From: Lachnospiraceae bacterium
GTDB taxonomy: Bacteria; Bacillota; Clostridia; Lachnospirales; Lachnospiraceae
Direction: 5' to 3'
NCBI GenBank assembly: GCA_014239155.1
Contig: JAAZZQ010000060.1
Coordinates: 62,001 to 126,000 of the forward strand
Length of the DNA stretch: 64,000 nucleotides
Below, piece after piece: positions 9,767 through 20,044 of the stretch. The notes under the pieces are model-generated. The model was not told where the DNA came from. It was given only the letters and a program-made list of their open reading frames with translations, and did no database searches. The first letter of the stretch is position 1. Each line of letters begins with the position of its first letter. Position numbers and translations under genes: made by a program.

Positions 9767-12031
9767 ATGAGAAACAGAAAACGAGTTCTTGCTGTTTTAC
9801 TAGCAGGAACGATGGTTGCCGGTTCTTTGGCAGGCTGTGGTTCTAACGGTGGTTCTGATAAACCAGCTACAGATACTCCTGTAGCAGAAAATAATAAAGA
9901 AACCGAACAGGCGGGCACAGAGACGGCAAATGCAGAGGAGACTACAACAGAGGAAGGAGAAGGGGGTTCTGCAAAGAGTATGGCGGAACTTGCGGAGATG
10001 GATTATGATGAGCGGTCCTCTTATCTGTACGAACAGAATCTTGGCGAGTTCTATGAGATTTATCAGGAGGCAAAAGCTGAGATCAATGACCTTTCTAAGC
10101 GGTATGCAATGATGGCGGTTGCAGAAGCAAAGCTTTTGGAAACGGGTGTCTTAAATCCGCAGACTGCGCAGGGTGGTACTTACTCCATATCAAGAAGAGT
10201 TCCAAACACAGAGACAACAGTGTTGTGGGGCAATGATGAATATAGATACCACAATGTGCTTGTGACAACAGAGCCAATAAAAGTGGCGGACAGAACAGAG
10301 ATGCGGCAGAAATGGGCAGAGTTGCGCGGCTCAGGAACTTATACTGAATGGGCAAAAACATATCTTGCAGAAAAAGGATATGAGCTGAAAGATTCCTATG
10401 CAGCGCACTGGTTTGGTTCTGACCCAACAACTTGGGATATTCTCTCCACAAGTCAGACTGTTGACAGTTATGCGACAGTAAATACATATGATGGTTTGCT
10501 AGAGTATGATTGTGAGAATGTTCAGCAGCCTGCTTTGGCGACAAGCTATGATGTGTCAGATGATGGATTGACTTATACATTCCACATTCGCGAGGGAGTT
10601 GACTGGGTTGACTCACAGGGCAGAAAAGTTGCAGATGTCAAGGCAGATGACTGGGTTGCAGGCTTTCAACATATGATTGATACAAACGGTGGGCTAGGCG
10701 ATTTGGTTGACGGCGTTGTCCTGAATGCCTCTGGATATATTTCTGGTGAGATTACAGACTTTTCACAGGTTGGTGTTAAGGCAGTTGATGATTATACATT
10801 GGAATACACATTGGAGGAAGCACTGCCATATTTCCCAACAATGCTTGGATATAATGTATTTGCGCCGCTCAGCAGAGATTACTACACATCGCAGGGTGGT
10901 AAATTTGGTGATGAATTTGACAGTTCAGCAGCAGATTATACCTATGGAAAGTCTCCGGACAATATTGCATACAATGGTCCGTTTTTGATTACAAACTTTA
11001 CTTCTAAGAATGTAATTGCGTTTAAGCAAAATGAGTCTTACTGGAATAAGGATAATATGACAATTAAGTCTATGTCATGGCCGTATGAGGATCAGTCTGA
11101 TGCGACGAAGATGTACAATGATGTAAAGAATGGCACTTTGGATCACACTGGTTTAAATACATCTGAGGTGGAATCTGCAAAGGCAGATGGATTGTTTGAT
11201 GAGTATGTATTTATCAGCGATACAAACGGTTCAACATTCCCGATGTATTATAACTTGTTCCGTACAGCATATGCAAACAGCAATGATGAGACAAAGGTGG
11301 TCTCTATCCTTACAGATGAGGAAAAAGATTTGGCAAACGCAGCTCTTGGCAATGCCAATTTCCGTCTGGCGTTGTCCTTCTCTATGGATAAGGCAGCAAG
11401 ACAGGCACAGCGTGTAGGCGAGGCTCTCAAATACGGTAGACTTAGAAACACCTATATACCAGGTAACTTTGTGACACTTGAGAATGAAGTGACCATCGAC
11501 ATCAATGGCACACCGACAAACTTTCCAGCAGGTACAGTTTATGGTGAGATTGTTCAGGCACAGATTGATGCGGATGGAATCCCTATCAAGGCATTTGATA
11601 AAACAGCAAGTGATGGCATAGGAAGCAGTGATGGTTATGATGGATGGTACAGTCCAGAAAATGCTGTTACATTTTTAAATAAAGCAATTGAGGAGTTGGC
11701 AGCACAGGGCGTTGTGATTGATGAGGAACATCCTGTTCGTTTGGAGCTTCCATACACATCTAGTATCGAGTGGGCAACAAACCAGGCAAATGCTGTAAAA
11801 CAGTCTGTTGAGGGCGCTTTTGGAGGCAAGGTGGAAATTATTCTTGCTGATGGAGCAGACAGCAATGAATGGTATTACACAGGATACTATACAGATTATG
11901 GATACGAGGCAAATTATAATATTACAGATGTATCTGGCTGGGGACCGGATTATGGTGATCCTGTTACTTACCTTGATACATTTTTACCTGATTACTCAGG
12001 CTATGTAACAAAGAGTCTTGGTATTTTCTAA
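9767..12031 (+). CDS. Oligopeptide ABC transporter substrate-binding lipoprotein (SBP family 5), atypical
   Basis: Lipobox SLAGC; LATSYDVSDDGLTYTFHIREGVDW; SGWGPDYGDPVTYLDTFLP near the C-terminus. Confidence 0.92.
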   Translation: MRNRKRVLAVLLAGTMVAGSLAGCGSNGGSDKPATDTPVAENNKETEQAGTETANAEETTTEEGEGGSAKSMAELAEMDYDERSSYLYEQNLGEFYEIYQEAKAEINDLSKRYAMMAVAEAKLLETGVLNPQTAQGGTYSISRRVPNTETTVLWGNDEYRYHNVLVTTEPIKVADRTEMRQKWAELRGSGTYTEWAKTYLAEKGYELKDSYAAHWFGSDPTTWDILSTSQTVDSYATVNTYDGLLEYDCENVQQPALATSYDVSDDGLTYTFHIREGVDWVDSQGRKVADVKADDWVAGFQHMIDTNGGLGDLVDGVVLNASGYISGEITDFSQVGVKAVDDYTLEYTLEEALPYFPTMLGYNVFAPLSRDYYTSQGGKFGDEFDSSAADYTYGKSPDNIAYNGPFLITNFTSKNVIAFKQNESYWNKDNMTIKSMSWPYEDQSDATKMYNDVKNGTLDHTGLNTSEVESAKADGLFDEYVFISDTNGSTFPMYYNLFRTAYANSNDETKVVSILTDEEKDLANAALGNANFRLALSFSMDKAARQAQRVGEALKYGRLRNTYIPGNFVTLENEVTIDINGTPTNFPAGTVYGEIVQAQIDADGIPIKAFDKTASDGIGSSDGYDGWYSPENAVTFLNKAIEELAAQGVVIDEEHPVRLELPYTSSIEWATNQANAVKQSVEGAFGGKVEIILADGADSNEWYYTGYYTDYGYEANYNITDVSGWGPDYGDPVTYLDTFLPDYSGYVTKSLGIF

Positions 12032-12044
12032 TACACTCTGTTGT

Positions 12045-12070
12045 CCAGAAACGGCTTTTGCCGTTTCTGG
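12045..12070 (+). terminator. Intercistronic hairpin CCAGAAACGGC-TTTT-GCCGTTTCTGG
   Basis: 11-bp perfect stem between SBP and permease; no T-tract. Confidence 0.6.
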
Positions 12071-12140
12071 TAGCAGATAAAAAGTGGATAGTTTGCGCTT
12101 GCGCCCAAACTCGCAGATGAAGCAAGAATGGGAGATGGAT

Positions 12141-13712
12141 ATGGCTAAGTATTTATTGAAACGTTTATTTCATGGATTGTTATCTGTGATAGCAGTCGTG
12201 ATATTGATTATGATTATGATCTATTCCCTGCTGGACCGCAATCTGATTTTTGCATCAGATCCAGTGTATACCAAGCAGCAGAATAACCAAAAGGTAACTT
12301 ATAAATATCAGAAATGGGAAGATTATGGTTATCTGGATTATGTAACCTACTCTGATTATTTGAATATCCTAACTTCGAGTGGAGAAATTGATGAGGAGAC
12401 CCGATCCGCCGCGGTTGGATTTGGAAGAACTCCTGAAAAAGATTCTGATCTTGTAAAAGAATATGTAGAAAAATTTACACAATATTATAAATCCCAAGGT
12501 TATACAGTTGAGCGATTGAACGCTGTATTAATGGGAAAAAAGAAAATTGCCAGCGGTGGGCAACAGCAACTTTTTGCTTATAAAAATATTCCATTAATAT
12601 CTCGTGTATGGAATTATTTTAGTGGAATATTGAGTATTGACAATATTAATAAAATTGAAAATGATGTGGGAGATCGTGGGATTTCCTTTACTTTATATGA
12701 TCCTGTCTATGGCGGGGAAACTTTTTCACCAGCGATTATTGGAAATGGTACTGTACATAAGTATTTGTTGTACTGTGATTCCAAATTTCCATTTATCCAT
12801 CAGAATATTATGAGTATTCAATTAGGAACTTCATATTCTGTCAATACGGGAGTTGACGTGTTTACAACAATGACAAAAACACAAGGGTCGTTTATCACAT
12901 CAACGATTACTTATCCAACAGGGTTGGTGGAGGAGAGTGCAGATGATTTGCATTCAGCTACATATCTGGCGGATTCTCTGCATTCTAGCCTTGTATATGA
13001 GACGCGATACACAGATGACTATACTATCGTGGGCACGGTAAAAGGTGGTTTGTCCAAGATGGGATACTCCTTCCTGATTGGTATTATCGCAACAGTTTTA
13101 GCATATGTGCTTGGCGTGCCGCTTGGAATTGCAATGGCAAGAAAGAAGGACAAGCTGATTGACAGAATTGGTACATTATATATTGTATTTATTATAGCAG
13201 TTCCTTCATTGGCTTATATTTTCTTGTTCAAGGCGATGGGTGGCAAGCTGGGATTCCCAACTACTTTTGATATGGATACAGCCAACAAACTTGTGTATGT
13301 GTTGCCAATTATTTCTCTTGCTTTGCCACAAGTTGCGAATCTAATGAAATGGTTGCGTCGCTATATGATTGACCAGATGAATTCCGACTATGTAAAATTT
13401 GCCAGAGCCGGAGGACTTTCAGAGAATGAAATTTTTACAAAACATATTTTGAAGAATGCGTCAATTCCAGTAATTCATGGAATACCGGGAAGCGTTTTAG
13501 GGTGTCTGACAGGTGCGATTATTACAGAGCGCGTATACGTCGTTCCAGGTGCAGGTAACTTGCTGACAGAGGCGATCAACAAATATGACAATGGTGTTAT
13601 TGTCGGTGTTTCCTTATTTTATGCAGTGCTGAGTGTTGTGGCGATTATTTTAGGTGATGTGTTGATGTCAATGGTAGATCCTAGAATTTCCTTCTCGAGC
13701 AAGGATCGATAA
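12141..13712 (+). CDS. Oligopeptide ABC transporter permease (OppB-like) with large ectodomain insertion
   Basis: MAKYLLKRLFHGLLSVIAVV; permease EAA-like loop DYVKFARAGGLSENEIFTKHILKNA. Confidence 0.93.
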   Translation: MAKYLLKRLFHGLLSVIAVVILIMIMIYSLLDRNLIFASDPVYTKQQNNQKVTYKYQKWEDYGYLDYVTYSDYLNILTSSGEIDEETRSAAVGFGRTPEKDSDLVKEYVEKFTQYYKSQGYTVERLNAVLMGKKKIASGGQQQLFAYKNIPLISRVWNYFSGILSIDNINKIENDVGDRGISFTLYDPVYGGETFSPAIIGNGTVHKYLLYCDSKFPFIHQNIMSIQLGTSYSVNTGVDVFTTMTKTQGSFITSTITYPTGLVEESADDLHSATYLADSLHSSLVYETRYTDDYTIVGTVKGGLSKMGYSFLIGIIATVLAYVLGVPLGIAMARKKDKLIDRIGTLYIVFIIAVPSLAYIFLFKAMGGKLGFPTTFDMDTANKLVYVLPIISLALPQVANLMKWLRRYMIDQMNSDYVKFARAGGLSENEIFTKHILKNASIPVIHGIPGSVLGCLTGAIITERVYVVPGAGNLLTEAINKYDNGVIVGVSLFYAVLSVVAIILGDVLMSMVDPRISFSSKDR

Positions 13713-13821
13713 CGCTTATTGTTTCTATTCTCACCAAAGAGAAGTAATAATAGATTAACTTGTCTAAATTATTATGAAAGACGTGAGAGTGAACAGTATT
13801 TAGAGAAAGGCAAGGGATAGA

Positions 13822-14841
13822 ATGAATGTAGATTTTAAAATGGGTAAGTATGTCAACGTAGAAGTTACAGATTTGAAGGAAACAGACCCAACAGAAGGAA
13901 TGTCAGATGCGGAGCTGTTTACTGTGGTAAATCACAGTGACCTTGAATCAGAAAAAATTACAGCGCCGCGGTATTCGTACTGGCATTCTGTTTTTCGCGT
14001 GTTTTTCCGAAAAAAGATTAACATTGTAATGTTGGGATTGCTTGCAGTGATTGTATTGATGGCATATTTGTACCCAGTATTTGTAGAGTATGATCGCTAT
14101 GGAAATTTGTTGAATGCCTCCGCAAAACATTTGACGCCTACAGCTGCATTTAAACAGTTTGGTTACAATATTCACTGGGTTTTGGGAGCTGGCGCGGCTG
14201 GTCAGTCTACCTTTGATGCGATTTGGTATGGATCTCAGATTTCCATTTCGCTGGCGCTTATTGTTGCGTTGATTAATATGTCGGTTGGTGTTGTGATTGG
14301 TGCTATCTGGGGATTTTCTAAGAAGGTGGATAATGTTATGATGATTGTCTATAACATTATTGCAAATCTGCCTTATATTTTAGTGATTTCAGTAATGGTT
14401 ATGATATTTACTGCAGGCTTTTGGACAATGGTCTTTGCAATGACCGTGACTGGATGGTTGTCAATCGCATATTTTATACGTACACAAGTTATTATTATCC
14501 GTGATAGGGAGTATAATTTGGCATCAAGGTGTCTAGGGACTTCCACAATTCGGATTGCAATGAAAAATATTTTGCCGTTTATGACTTCTGTTGTTGTGAC
14601 ACTTGCAGCGACAGAGATACCTTCTTATATTTCTTATGAGGTGTTTCTTGCCTACATTGGCATGGGACTTAAGGAAATGTCCCTTGGTAGATTAATCTAT
14701 GAGGCTGAGAGTGCAATGTTGACACCTGGATGGGGGTTTGAGTTCTGGAGTCCGGTTGCGGTTGCTTCGATTATCACAATTGTTTTGTATGTGGTAGGAC
14801 AGAATCTTGGTGATGCGTCTGACCCTAGAACCCATATGTAG
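13822..14841 (+). CDS. Oligopeptide ABC transporter permease (OppC-like)
   Basis: EYNLASRCLGTSTIRIAMKNILPF loop, multiple TMs, ends GQNLGDASDPRTHM. Confidence 0.93.
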   Translation: MNVDFKMGKYVNVEVTDLKETDPTEGMSDAELFTVVNHSDLESEKITAPRYSYWHSVFRVFFRKKINIVMLGLLAVIVLMAYLYPVFVEYDRYGNLLNASAKHLTPTAAFKQFGYNIHWVLGAGAAGQSTFDAIWYGSQISISLALIVALINMSVGVVIGAIWGFSKKVDNVMMIVYNIIANLPYILVISVMVMIFTAGFWTMVFAMTVTGWLSIAYFIRTQVIIIRDREYNLASRCLGTSTIRIAMKNILPFMTSVVVTLAATEIPSYISYEVFLAYIGMGLKEMSLGRLIYEAESAMLTPGWGFEFWSPVAVASIITIVLYVVGQNLGDASDPRTHM

Positions 14842-14911
14842 AAAGTGCAGAATAATGTTGCGGGTGGTATCACAACAATGGTTGTACGATTCCGAGTAAG
14901 AGGAAGGTAGC

Positions 14912-16660
14912 ATGGAAGATAAAAAAGTTTTATTATCAATCAAGGATTTGGAAGTGAAATTTCGCGTGCGCGGAAAGCGACTGACTGCGATTCGCGGTGT
15001 TTCACTTGATATTTATGAAAATGAGTCAATAGCGATTGTTGGGGAGTCTGGTTCTGGTAAATCTGTATTTACAAAAACATTTGCGGGAATGCTTGACAGT
15101 AACGGATATATTGACAATGGAAGTATTATTTTTAATGATGAAGATTTAGCGGATACAGTTGTTCGCAAGACTTCTGTTTCAAAGAAGATGATTGATTATA
15201 CATTTGCAAAGTTGAATGCATATTCGCAGCTTGAACTAGGAGCAGAAATTTATAAAGAGATAGAGGCTTTGAAGACCGAGCGTGCTAAAAGGGCAAATAT
15301 CAGTTTGGAACAGAAAGAAAAGAGCGACAAAGCGATTGCTGAACTTGGCACAAAAAAGACAGAAGTCTTTAATTTGAAACAGACATTGGACCCTAAGACA
15401 GAAAGGGCGAAGATAAGAGAACTTACGCAATCTATAAAGCAGATGGAGAAGGAGATTAAAAAACTTCTAAAAGATAGAGTTGCAATGGAAAAAGCCGCAG
15501 AGAAACAGCTTAAGAGTGACACAGCCTATATCAATCAATACAATTCGGATATGGCTGCATTAAAAGCAAAGTATGATGCGGCAATCAAGGGAACGATTTC
15601 CAAGGAGACAAGGGAACGCAATGAAATTCTTGCAAAGGAAGTGTATCTCTCAATTGGAAGATATAGTTTTCATAAGCGTGTACAGATGTTATTTAAGTTT
15701 TTGGCAGCATTTCAGTCAGCAATGAAAATAGGAGCGGACTTGTCGGATGATGTGCACAGAAATGCAGTTTTTGACAAAGTGGCGTTTCGCGTGAAATATC
15801 TTGATGAGACAGCAAATCAGCTTCATGGAATCTGTGTGTTAAATTTGGCAAATGTAAAGTATGCAAAAGACTGGTATCAGATTCGCGGAAAGAAGATTGC
15901 AACGGTCTTTCAGGACCCAATGACTTCTCTAAATCCAATTATAACAATTGGAAAACAGATTACATCAATTATTATGAAGCATCAGGAAGTGACAGAGGTC
16001 GAGGCGCGGGCAAAGGCATTGGACCTTATGAAAAAGGTGGGAATCCCCAATGCGGAGGCACGTTTTGATGACTATCCGTTTCAATATTCCGGTGGTATGA
16101 GACAGCGAATTGTTATTGCAATTGCACTTTCTTGCCAGCCGAAGATATTGATTTGTGACGAGCCAACAACAGCGCTTGATGTGACAATTCAGGCGCAGAT
16201 TTTAAAGCTTCTAAAAGATTTGCAGAAAGAGTTTAATTATACGATTGTATTTATTACGCATGATCTTGGTGTTGTTGCGAATATAGCGGACCGTGTTGCG
16301 GTTGTGTATGCAGGTCAGATAATAGAGCTTGCCTCTGTGGATGAGATTTTCTATGATCCAAGGCATCCATATACATGGGCGTTGTTGTCGTCCATGCCGC
16401 AGCTTGCAGAGAAGAATACAAAGTTGTATTCTATCACAGGCACACCGCCATCTCTTTACAATAAAGTGGTGGGAGATGCATTTGCGCCGCGTAATCCATA
16501 CTGTATGAAGATTGATACGCTGAAGGAGCCGCCAATGTTTCAGGTTAGTGACACACACTTTGCAAAAACTTGGCTGCTGGACCCTCGTTCACCTCGGGTT
16601 GAGAAACCAGAAGCAATTCAGAATATTCATGAGAAACTTTTAAAAGCTTTTAATATATAG
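14912..16660 (+). CDS. Oligopeptide ABC transporter ATPase (OppD-like) with ~235-aa insertion
   Basis: Walker A GESGSGKS, signature YSGGMRQR, Walker B ILICDEPTTALD; helical insertion between Walker A and Q-loop. Confidence 0.95.
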   Translation: MEDKKVLLSIKDLEVKFRVRGKRLTAIRGVSLDIYENESIAIVGESGSGKSVFTKTFAGMLDSNGYIDNGSIIFNDEDLADTVVRKTSVSKKMIDYTFAKLNAYSQLELGAEIYKEIEALKTERAKRANISLEQKEKSDKAIAELGTKKTEVFNLKQTLDPKTERAKIRELTQSIKQMEKEIKKLLKDRVAMEKAAEKQLKSDTAYINQYNSDMAALKAKYDAAIKGTISKETRERNEILAKEVYLSIGRYSFHKRVQMLFKFLAAFQSAMKIGADLSDDVHRNAVFDKVAFRVKYLDETANQLHGICVLNLANVKYAKDWYQIRGKKIATVFQDPMTSLNPIITIGKQITSIIMKHQEVTEVEARAKALDLMKKVGIPNAEARFDDYPFQYSGGMRQRIVIAIALSCQPKILICDEPTTALDVTIQAQILKLLKDLQKEFNYTIVFITHDLGVVANIADRVAVVYAGQIIELASVDEIFYDPRHPYTWALLSSMPQLAEKNTKLYSITGTPPSLYNKVVGDAFAPRNPYCMKIDTLKEPPMFQVSDTHFAKTWLLDPRSPRVEKPEAIQNIHEKLLKAFNI

Positions 16661-16755
16661 CCACTTTTAGGAACTGTAAAGAAATAATATGACAATTTTG
16701 CAGGTAAGAGTCTTAGGTCATTCCTTTGCAGATCTTTAGATAGGAGACTTAGAAC

Positions 16756-18078
16756 GTGTCAAATCTGAATCAGAATAAATCAGGACGTGTATTTCATTTG
16801 CCGGAGCATGGTCCAATTGATGAAAAAAACGGCAAAGAGATATTATTATCAGTAAAGAATGTGGATATTACTTTTGGCAAAGGAGAAAACGCGGTCAAAG
16901 CTGTAAAAAATGCGAACTTTGATATTTATAAAGGAGAGACCTTCTCATTGGTAGGAGAGTCAGGCTCTGGAAAGACAACTGTAGGGAGAGCTGTGATTCG
17001 TGTCAATCCGTGTGCTGGAGGAGAAATTTTATATAAGGGTGTGCGCATTTCTGGGAAAATTCCGCGCTCTTTGGACAGAGAGGTTATCCGTAATATCCAG
17101 ATGGTTTTTCAGGACCCAGCGGCATCGCTCAATGAGCGTGCCACGGTGGATTATATTGTATCAGAAGGATTGTATAATTTTCATTTATATGAAAATGAGG
17201 CAGATCGTGTTCGCAAAGTCGAGAATATGATCAATGAGGTAGGACTGCTGCCAGAGCATTTGACCCGTTATCCACATGAGTTTTCGGGTGGGCAGCGCCA
17301 GCGAATTGGACTTGCCCGCGCTATGGTTATGGAGCCAGAACTTGTTGTGGCAGACGAACCAATCTCGGCATTGGATGTCTCAATCCGAGCGCAGGTGTTA
17401 AACCTGCTCAAAAAATTCCAGATAGAAAAAAATGTTACCTATTTGTTTATTGCACATGATCTCTCTATTGTGCGGTTTATTTCTGACCGAATTGGGGTAA
17501 TCTATAAGGGAAACATTGTGGAGATAGCAGAGGCGGATGAATTGTTTGAATTTCCATTGCATCCGTATACGCACTCTTTAATTTCTGCGATTCCAATTCC
17601 AGATCCGAAATTAGAGAAAAACAAAGTGCTCTATACGTATGATCCGTCAATGCATGATTACAGTACAGATCAGCCAGAACTTGTCAATATTGGACATGAT
17701 CACTTTGTCTATGGCAATAAGAAAGAAATTGAGGAATATAAGGCAATTCGCGCAAAGGGAGTACCTTTAAAATCCATTAATATTGTCGATCCAAGTGCGC
17801 CGCAAAAGCAGCAAAATTTACAGGAAACAAAGGCAGATACAATGTCTGCTCAGGAAGATGAATTTTTGAAAGCACCTGTGCACGATACAGGGAGCGTGTG
17901 GTATAAGATTCTTTCCTTTTTGCTTCCCGTGCTTGGATTGATAGCGGCTTTTGTGTTTAAGCATTTTCATTATTACCGTAATTATACGGCATGTAAGAAG
18001 GGCGCGATAGCTGGTTTGATCGTGATAGCGGCGATTATTGTACTGTTTATTTTGTTATTGATTTTAGTGGTGGTATAA
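16756..18078 (+). CDS. Oligopeptide ABC transporter ATPase (OppF-like) with C-terminal TM hairpin, GTG start
   Basis: [35 protein letters not shown]-terminal hydrophobic segments [17 protein letters not shown] and [21 protein letters not shown]. Confidence 0.95.
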   Translation: MSNLNQNKSGRVFHLPEHGPIDEKNGKEILLSVKNVDITFGKGENAVKAVKNANFDIYKGETFSLVGESGSGKTTVGRAVIRVNPCAGGEILYKGVRISGKIPRSLDREVIRNIQMVFQDPAASLNERATVDYIVSEGLYNFHLYENEADRVRKVENMINEVGLLPEHLTRYPHEFSGGQRQRIGLARAMVMEPELVVADEPISALDVSIRAQVLNLLKKFQIEKNVTYLFIAHDLSIVRFISDRIGVIYKGNIVEIAEADELFEFPLHPYTHSLISAIPIPDPKLEKNKVLYTYDPSMHDYSTDQPELVNIGHDHFVYGNKKEIEEYKAIRAKGVPLKSINIVDPSAPQKQQNLQETKADTMSAQEDEFLKAPVHDTGSVWYKILSFLLPVLGLIAAFVFKHFHYYRNYTACKKGAIAGLIVIAAIIVLFILLLILVVV

Positions 18079-18079
18079 C

Positions 18080-19351
18080 TTGAATCGTACAGTTAGGGAT
18101 AGATCTGATAGGTATCCAAAGCCTGTAAAACGGATTTCATTGTTAGAAAAGTATCCCAAAAGCAGGCTGATTATCGTAATTTTATTGATAGGAATTGGCA
18201 TTGGTGCGTTTGGATATTCGCTGGTAGCGTATCTTACGGTAGATGCTGGCTGGACAACAATTGAAGCTTCTACGTCGGAAGCAAGCTGTGCAGATGAATT
18301 GATATTTCAGTACAATCTCGGAGCAGGAGAACTGTCTGCCACGGCAGAACAGAAAGCGATTACTGCGTTGTATACAGAGGCTGTGATAAAGGCGTATCAG
18401 CTTTTTCATACAAGAATATCCTTTGATGGGGTGCATAACTTGTACTATATCAATCAGCATCCTAATGAGGAGATTGAGGTTGATTTGGTACTTTACAAGG
18501 CTTTTTCTCTAATGAATCAGTATAAAAATAGAGCGATATATTTGGCGCCAGTGTATATTCAGTATGACAATCTGTTTGGGTGTAATGATGACTTGGAGAC
18601 GGTGAATTTTGACCCACGGCAAAATCAAGAGATAGCCACCTATTTTTCAGAGATTCTTTCTTATACGAACGATTCAGATGCGATTGAACTAAAGCTTTTG
18701 GAAGGAAATAAAATAATGTTGTCTGTTTCGGAGGCGTATTTGAATTATGCGTCAGAAAATGGATTTTTGAATTTTATTGATTTTTACTGGATGAAAAACG
18801 CATTTATTGTTGACTATATTGCAGATGTTATGGTGGCAAATGGTTTTGTGCAGGGTTCCATCTCTAGCTATGATGGATTTATACGAAATTTGGATACTGT
18901 TGGTGATACAGAGTATGCTTTCAATATTTTGGACAAGGAAGATAACGCAATCTATCCGGCTGGGGTAATGAAATATAACAATGCGATTAGTATTGTGTCT
19001 TTGCGCAGCTATCCAGTGAATCGTCTTGACTGGCAGTATTATTATGAATTTCGTGATGGAACAGTTCAGACAGCATATATTGACCCATCAGACGGATATA
19101 GCAAAAATTCTGTTGACAGCCTTGTCTGTTATGCAAGAGACAGTAGTTGTACAGAGGTTTTATTGCGGGTGATGCCTGTTTTTATTGCCAACCATTTTGA
19201 TACAAAGCAACTAAATACGCTAGCGCAAAGTAAATTTTATTCTATTTATTGTGAGAACAGAACAATTTTTTACAATGATGCTGATTTACGACTGACAGAC
19301 CTATACAATAAAGATAAAGTGCGATATAGCGCAAAGCATAGAGAGGAATAA
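18080..19351 (+). CDS. Membrane-anchored, possibly ApbE-like (FAD:protein FMN transferase-related) protein, TTG start
   Basis: N-terminal TM; segment order resembles ApbE fold (IVDYIADVMVANGFVQGSISSYDGFIRNL; YYYEFRDGTVQTAYIDPSDGYSKNSVDSLVCYARDSS) without canonical catalytic residues. Confidence 0.45.
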   Translation: MNRTVRDRSDRYPKPVKRISLLEKYPKSRLIIVILLIGIGIGAFGYSLVAYLTVDAGWTTIEASTSEASCADELIFQYNLGAGELSATAEQKAITALYTEAVIKAYQLFHTRISFDGVHNLYYINQHPNEEIEVDLVLYKAFSLMNQYKNRAIYLAPVYIQYDNLFGCNDDLETVNFDPRQNQEIATYFSEILSYTNDSDAIELKLLEGNKIMLSVSEAYLNYASENGFLNFIDFYWMKNAFIVDYIADVMVANGFVQGSISSYDGFIRNLDTVGDTEYAFNILDKEDNAIYPAGVMKYNNAISIVSLRSYPVNRLDWQYYYEFRDGTVQTAYIDPSDGYSKNSVDSLVCYARDSSCTEVLLRVMPVFIANHFDTKQLNTLAQSKFYSIYCENRTIFYNDADLRLTDLYNKDKVRYSAKHREE

Positions 19352-19373
19352 CATTATAATAGAAAGGCATACT

Positions 19374-19886
19374 ATGAAGAAGATTGTAAGGGGAATTTAT
19401 GAATGGTCAAAGATGCTTTTGTTCGCGCTGGCGGTTGCTTTTTGGCTAAAAAATAATGTTGTTGCAAGCGCGTTGGTGCCAACAGGCTCAATGGAAGGAG
19501 CTGTTATGACAGGGAGCAGGATTGTGATTAATCGCCTGGCATATTTATATGACAGCCCGCAAAGAGGAGATATTGTGTCCTTTTACTATCCTGATGACGG
19601 AGAGACGTTGTATCTAAAACGGATTATTGGTTTGCCGGGAGAAGTAATTGAGGGAATTGACAGTAAGATATACATTGATGGTAAAGAAATATCAGATTAT
19701 ACAGGAAACAGATTTTATGAGGATTTTGGACCTTACAGAATACCAGAAGGCTGTTATTTTATGATGGGAGACAACCGCAATAATTCTTGGGATTCAAGAT
19801 TTTGGGAGAATAAATTTGTGAATTTAGAGGAAATTGTTGGCAAAGCCACATTTGAATATTATCCAGAAATAAAAGTGTTAAAATAA
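19374..19886 (+). CDS. lepB: Signal peptidase I
   Basis: VPTGSMEGAV, YLKRIIGLPGE, MMGDNRNNSWDSRFW. Confidence 0.96.
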   Translation: MKKIVRGIYEWSKMLLFALAVAFWLKNNVVASALVPTGSMEGAVMTGSRIVINRLAYLYDSPQRGDIVSFYYPDDGETLYLKRIIGLPGEVIEGIDSKIYIDGKEISDYTGNRFYEDFGPYRIPEGCYFMMGDNRNNSWDSRFWENKFVNLEEIVGKATFEYYPEIKVLK

Positions 19887-19889
19887 GGG

Positions 19890-19918
19890 AATCGGCTGCT
19901 TTTGCGGTCGATTTTTGC
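19890..19918 (+). terminator. Intrinsic terminator after signal peptidase
   Basis: AATCGGCTGC-TTTT-GCGGTCGATT followed by T-rich sequence. Confidence 0.6.
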
Positions 19919-19925
19919 TTTTATG

Positions 19926-20024
19926 CACAGACCTGCGCAAAGGAAATATGCCACTAAAGTGGCGCGCAGGTCGCGCGGCGAGTAGGGGAAATAACCTTCC
20001 CTACTCGATTACACAGACCTGCGC
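19926..20024 (+). repeat. Two direct copies of CACAGACCTGCGC around a complementary GCGCAGGTC
   Basis: 19926-19938 and 20012-20024 identical; 19964-19972 complementary to both; inner hairpin CGAGTAGGG...CCCTACTCG. Confidence 0.8.
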
Positions 20025-20044
20025 GGAGGAAAGAAGGGAAATCA

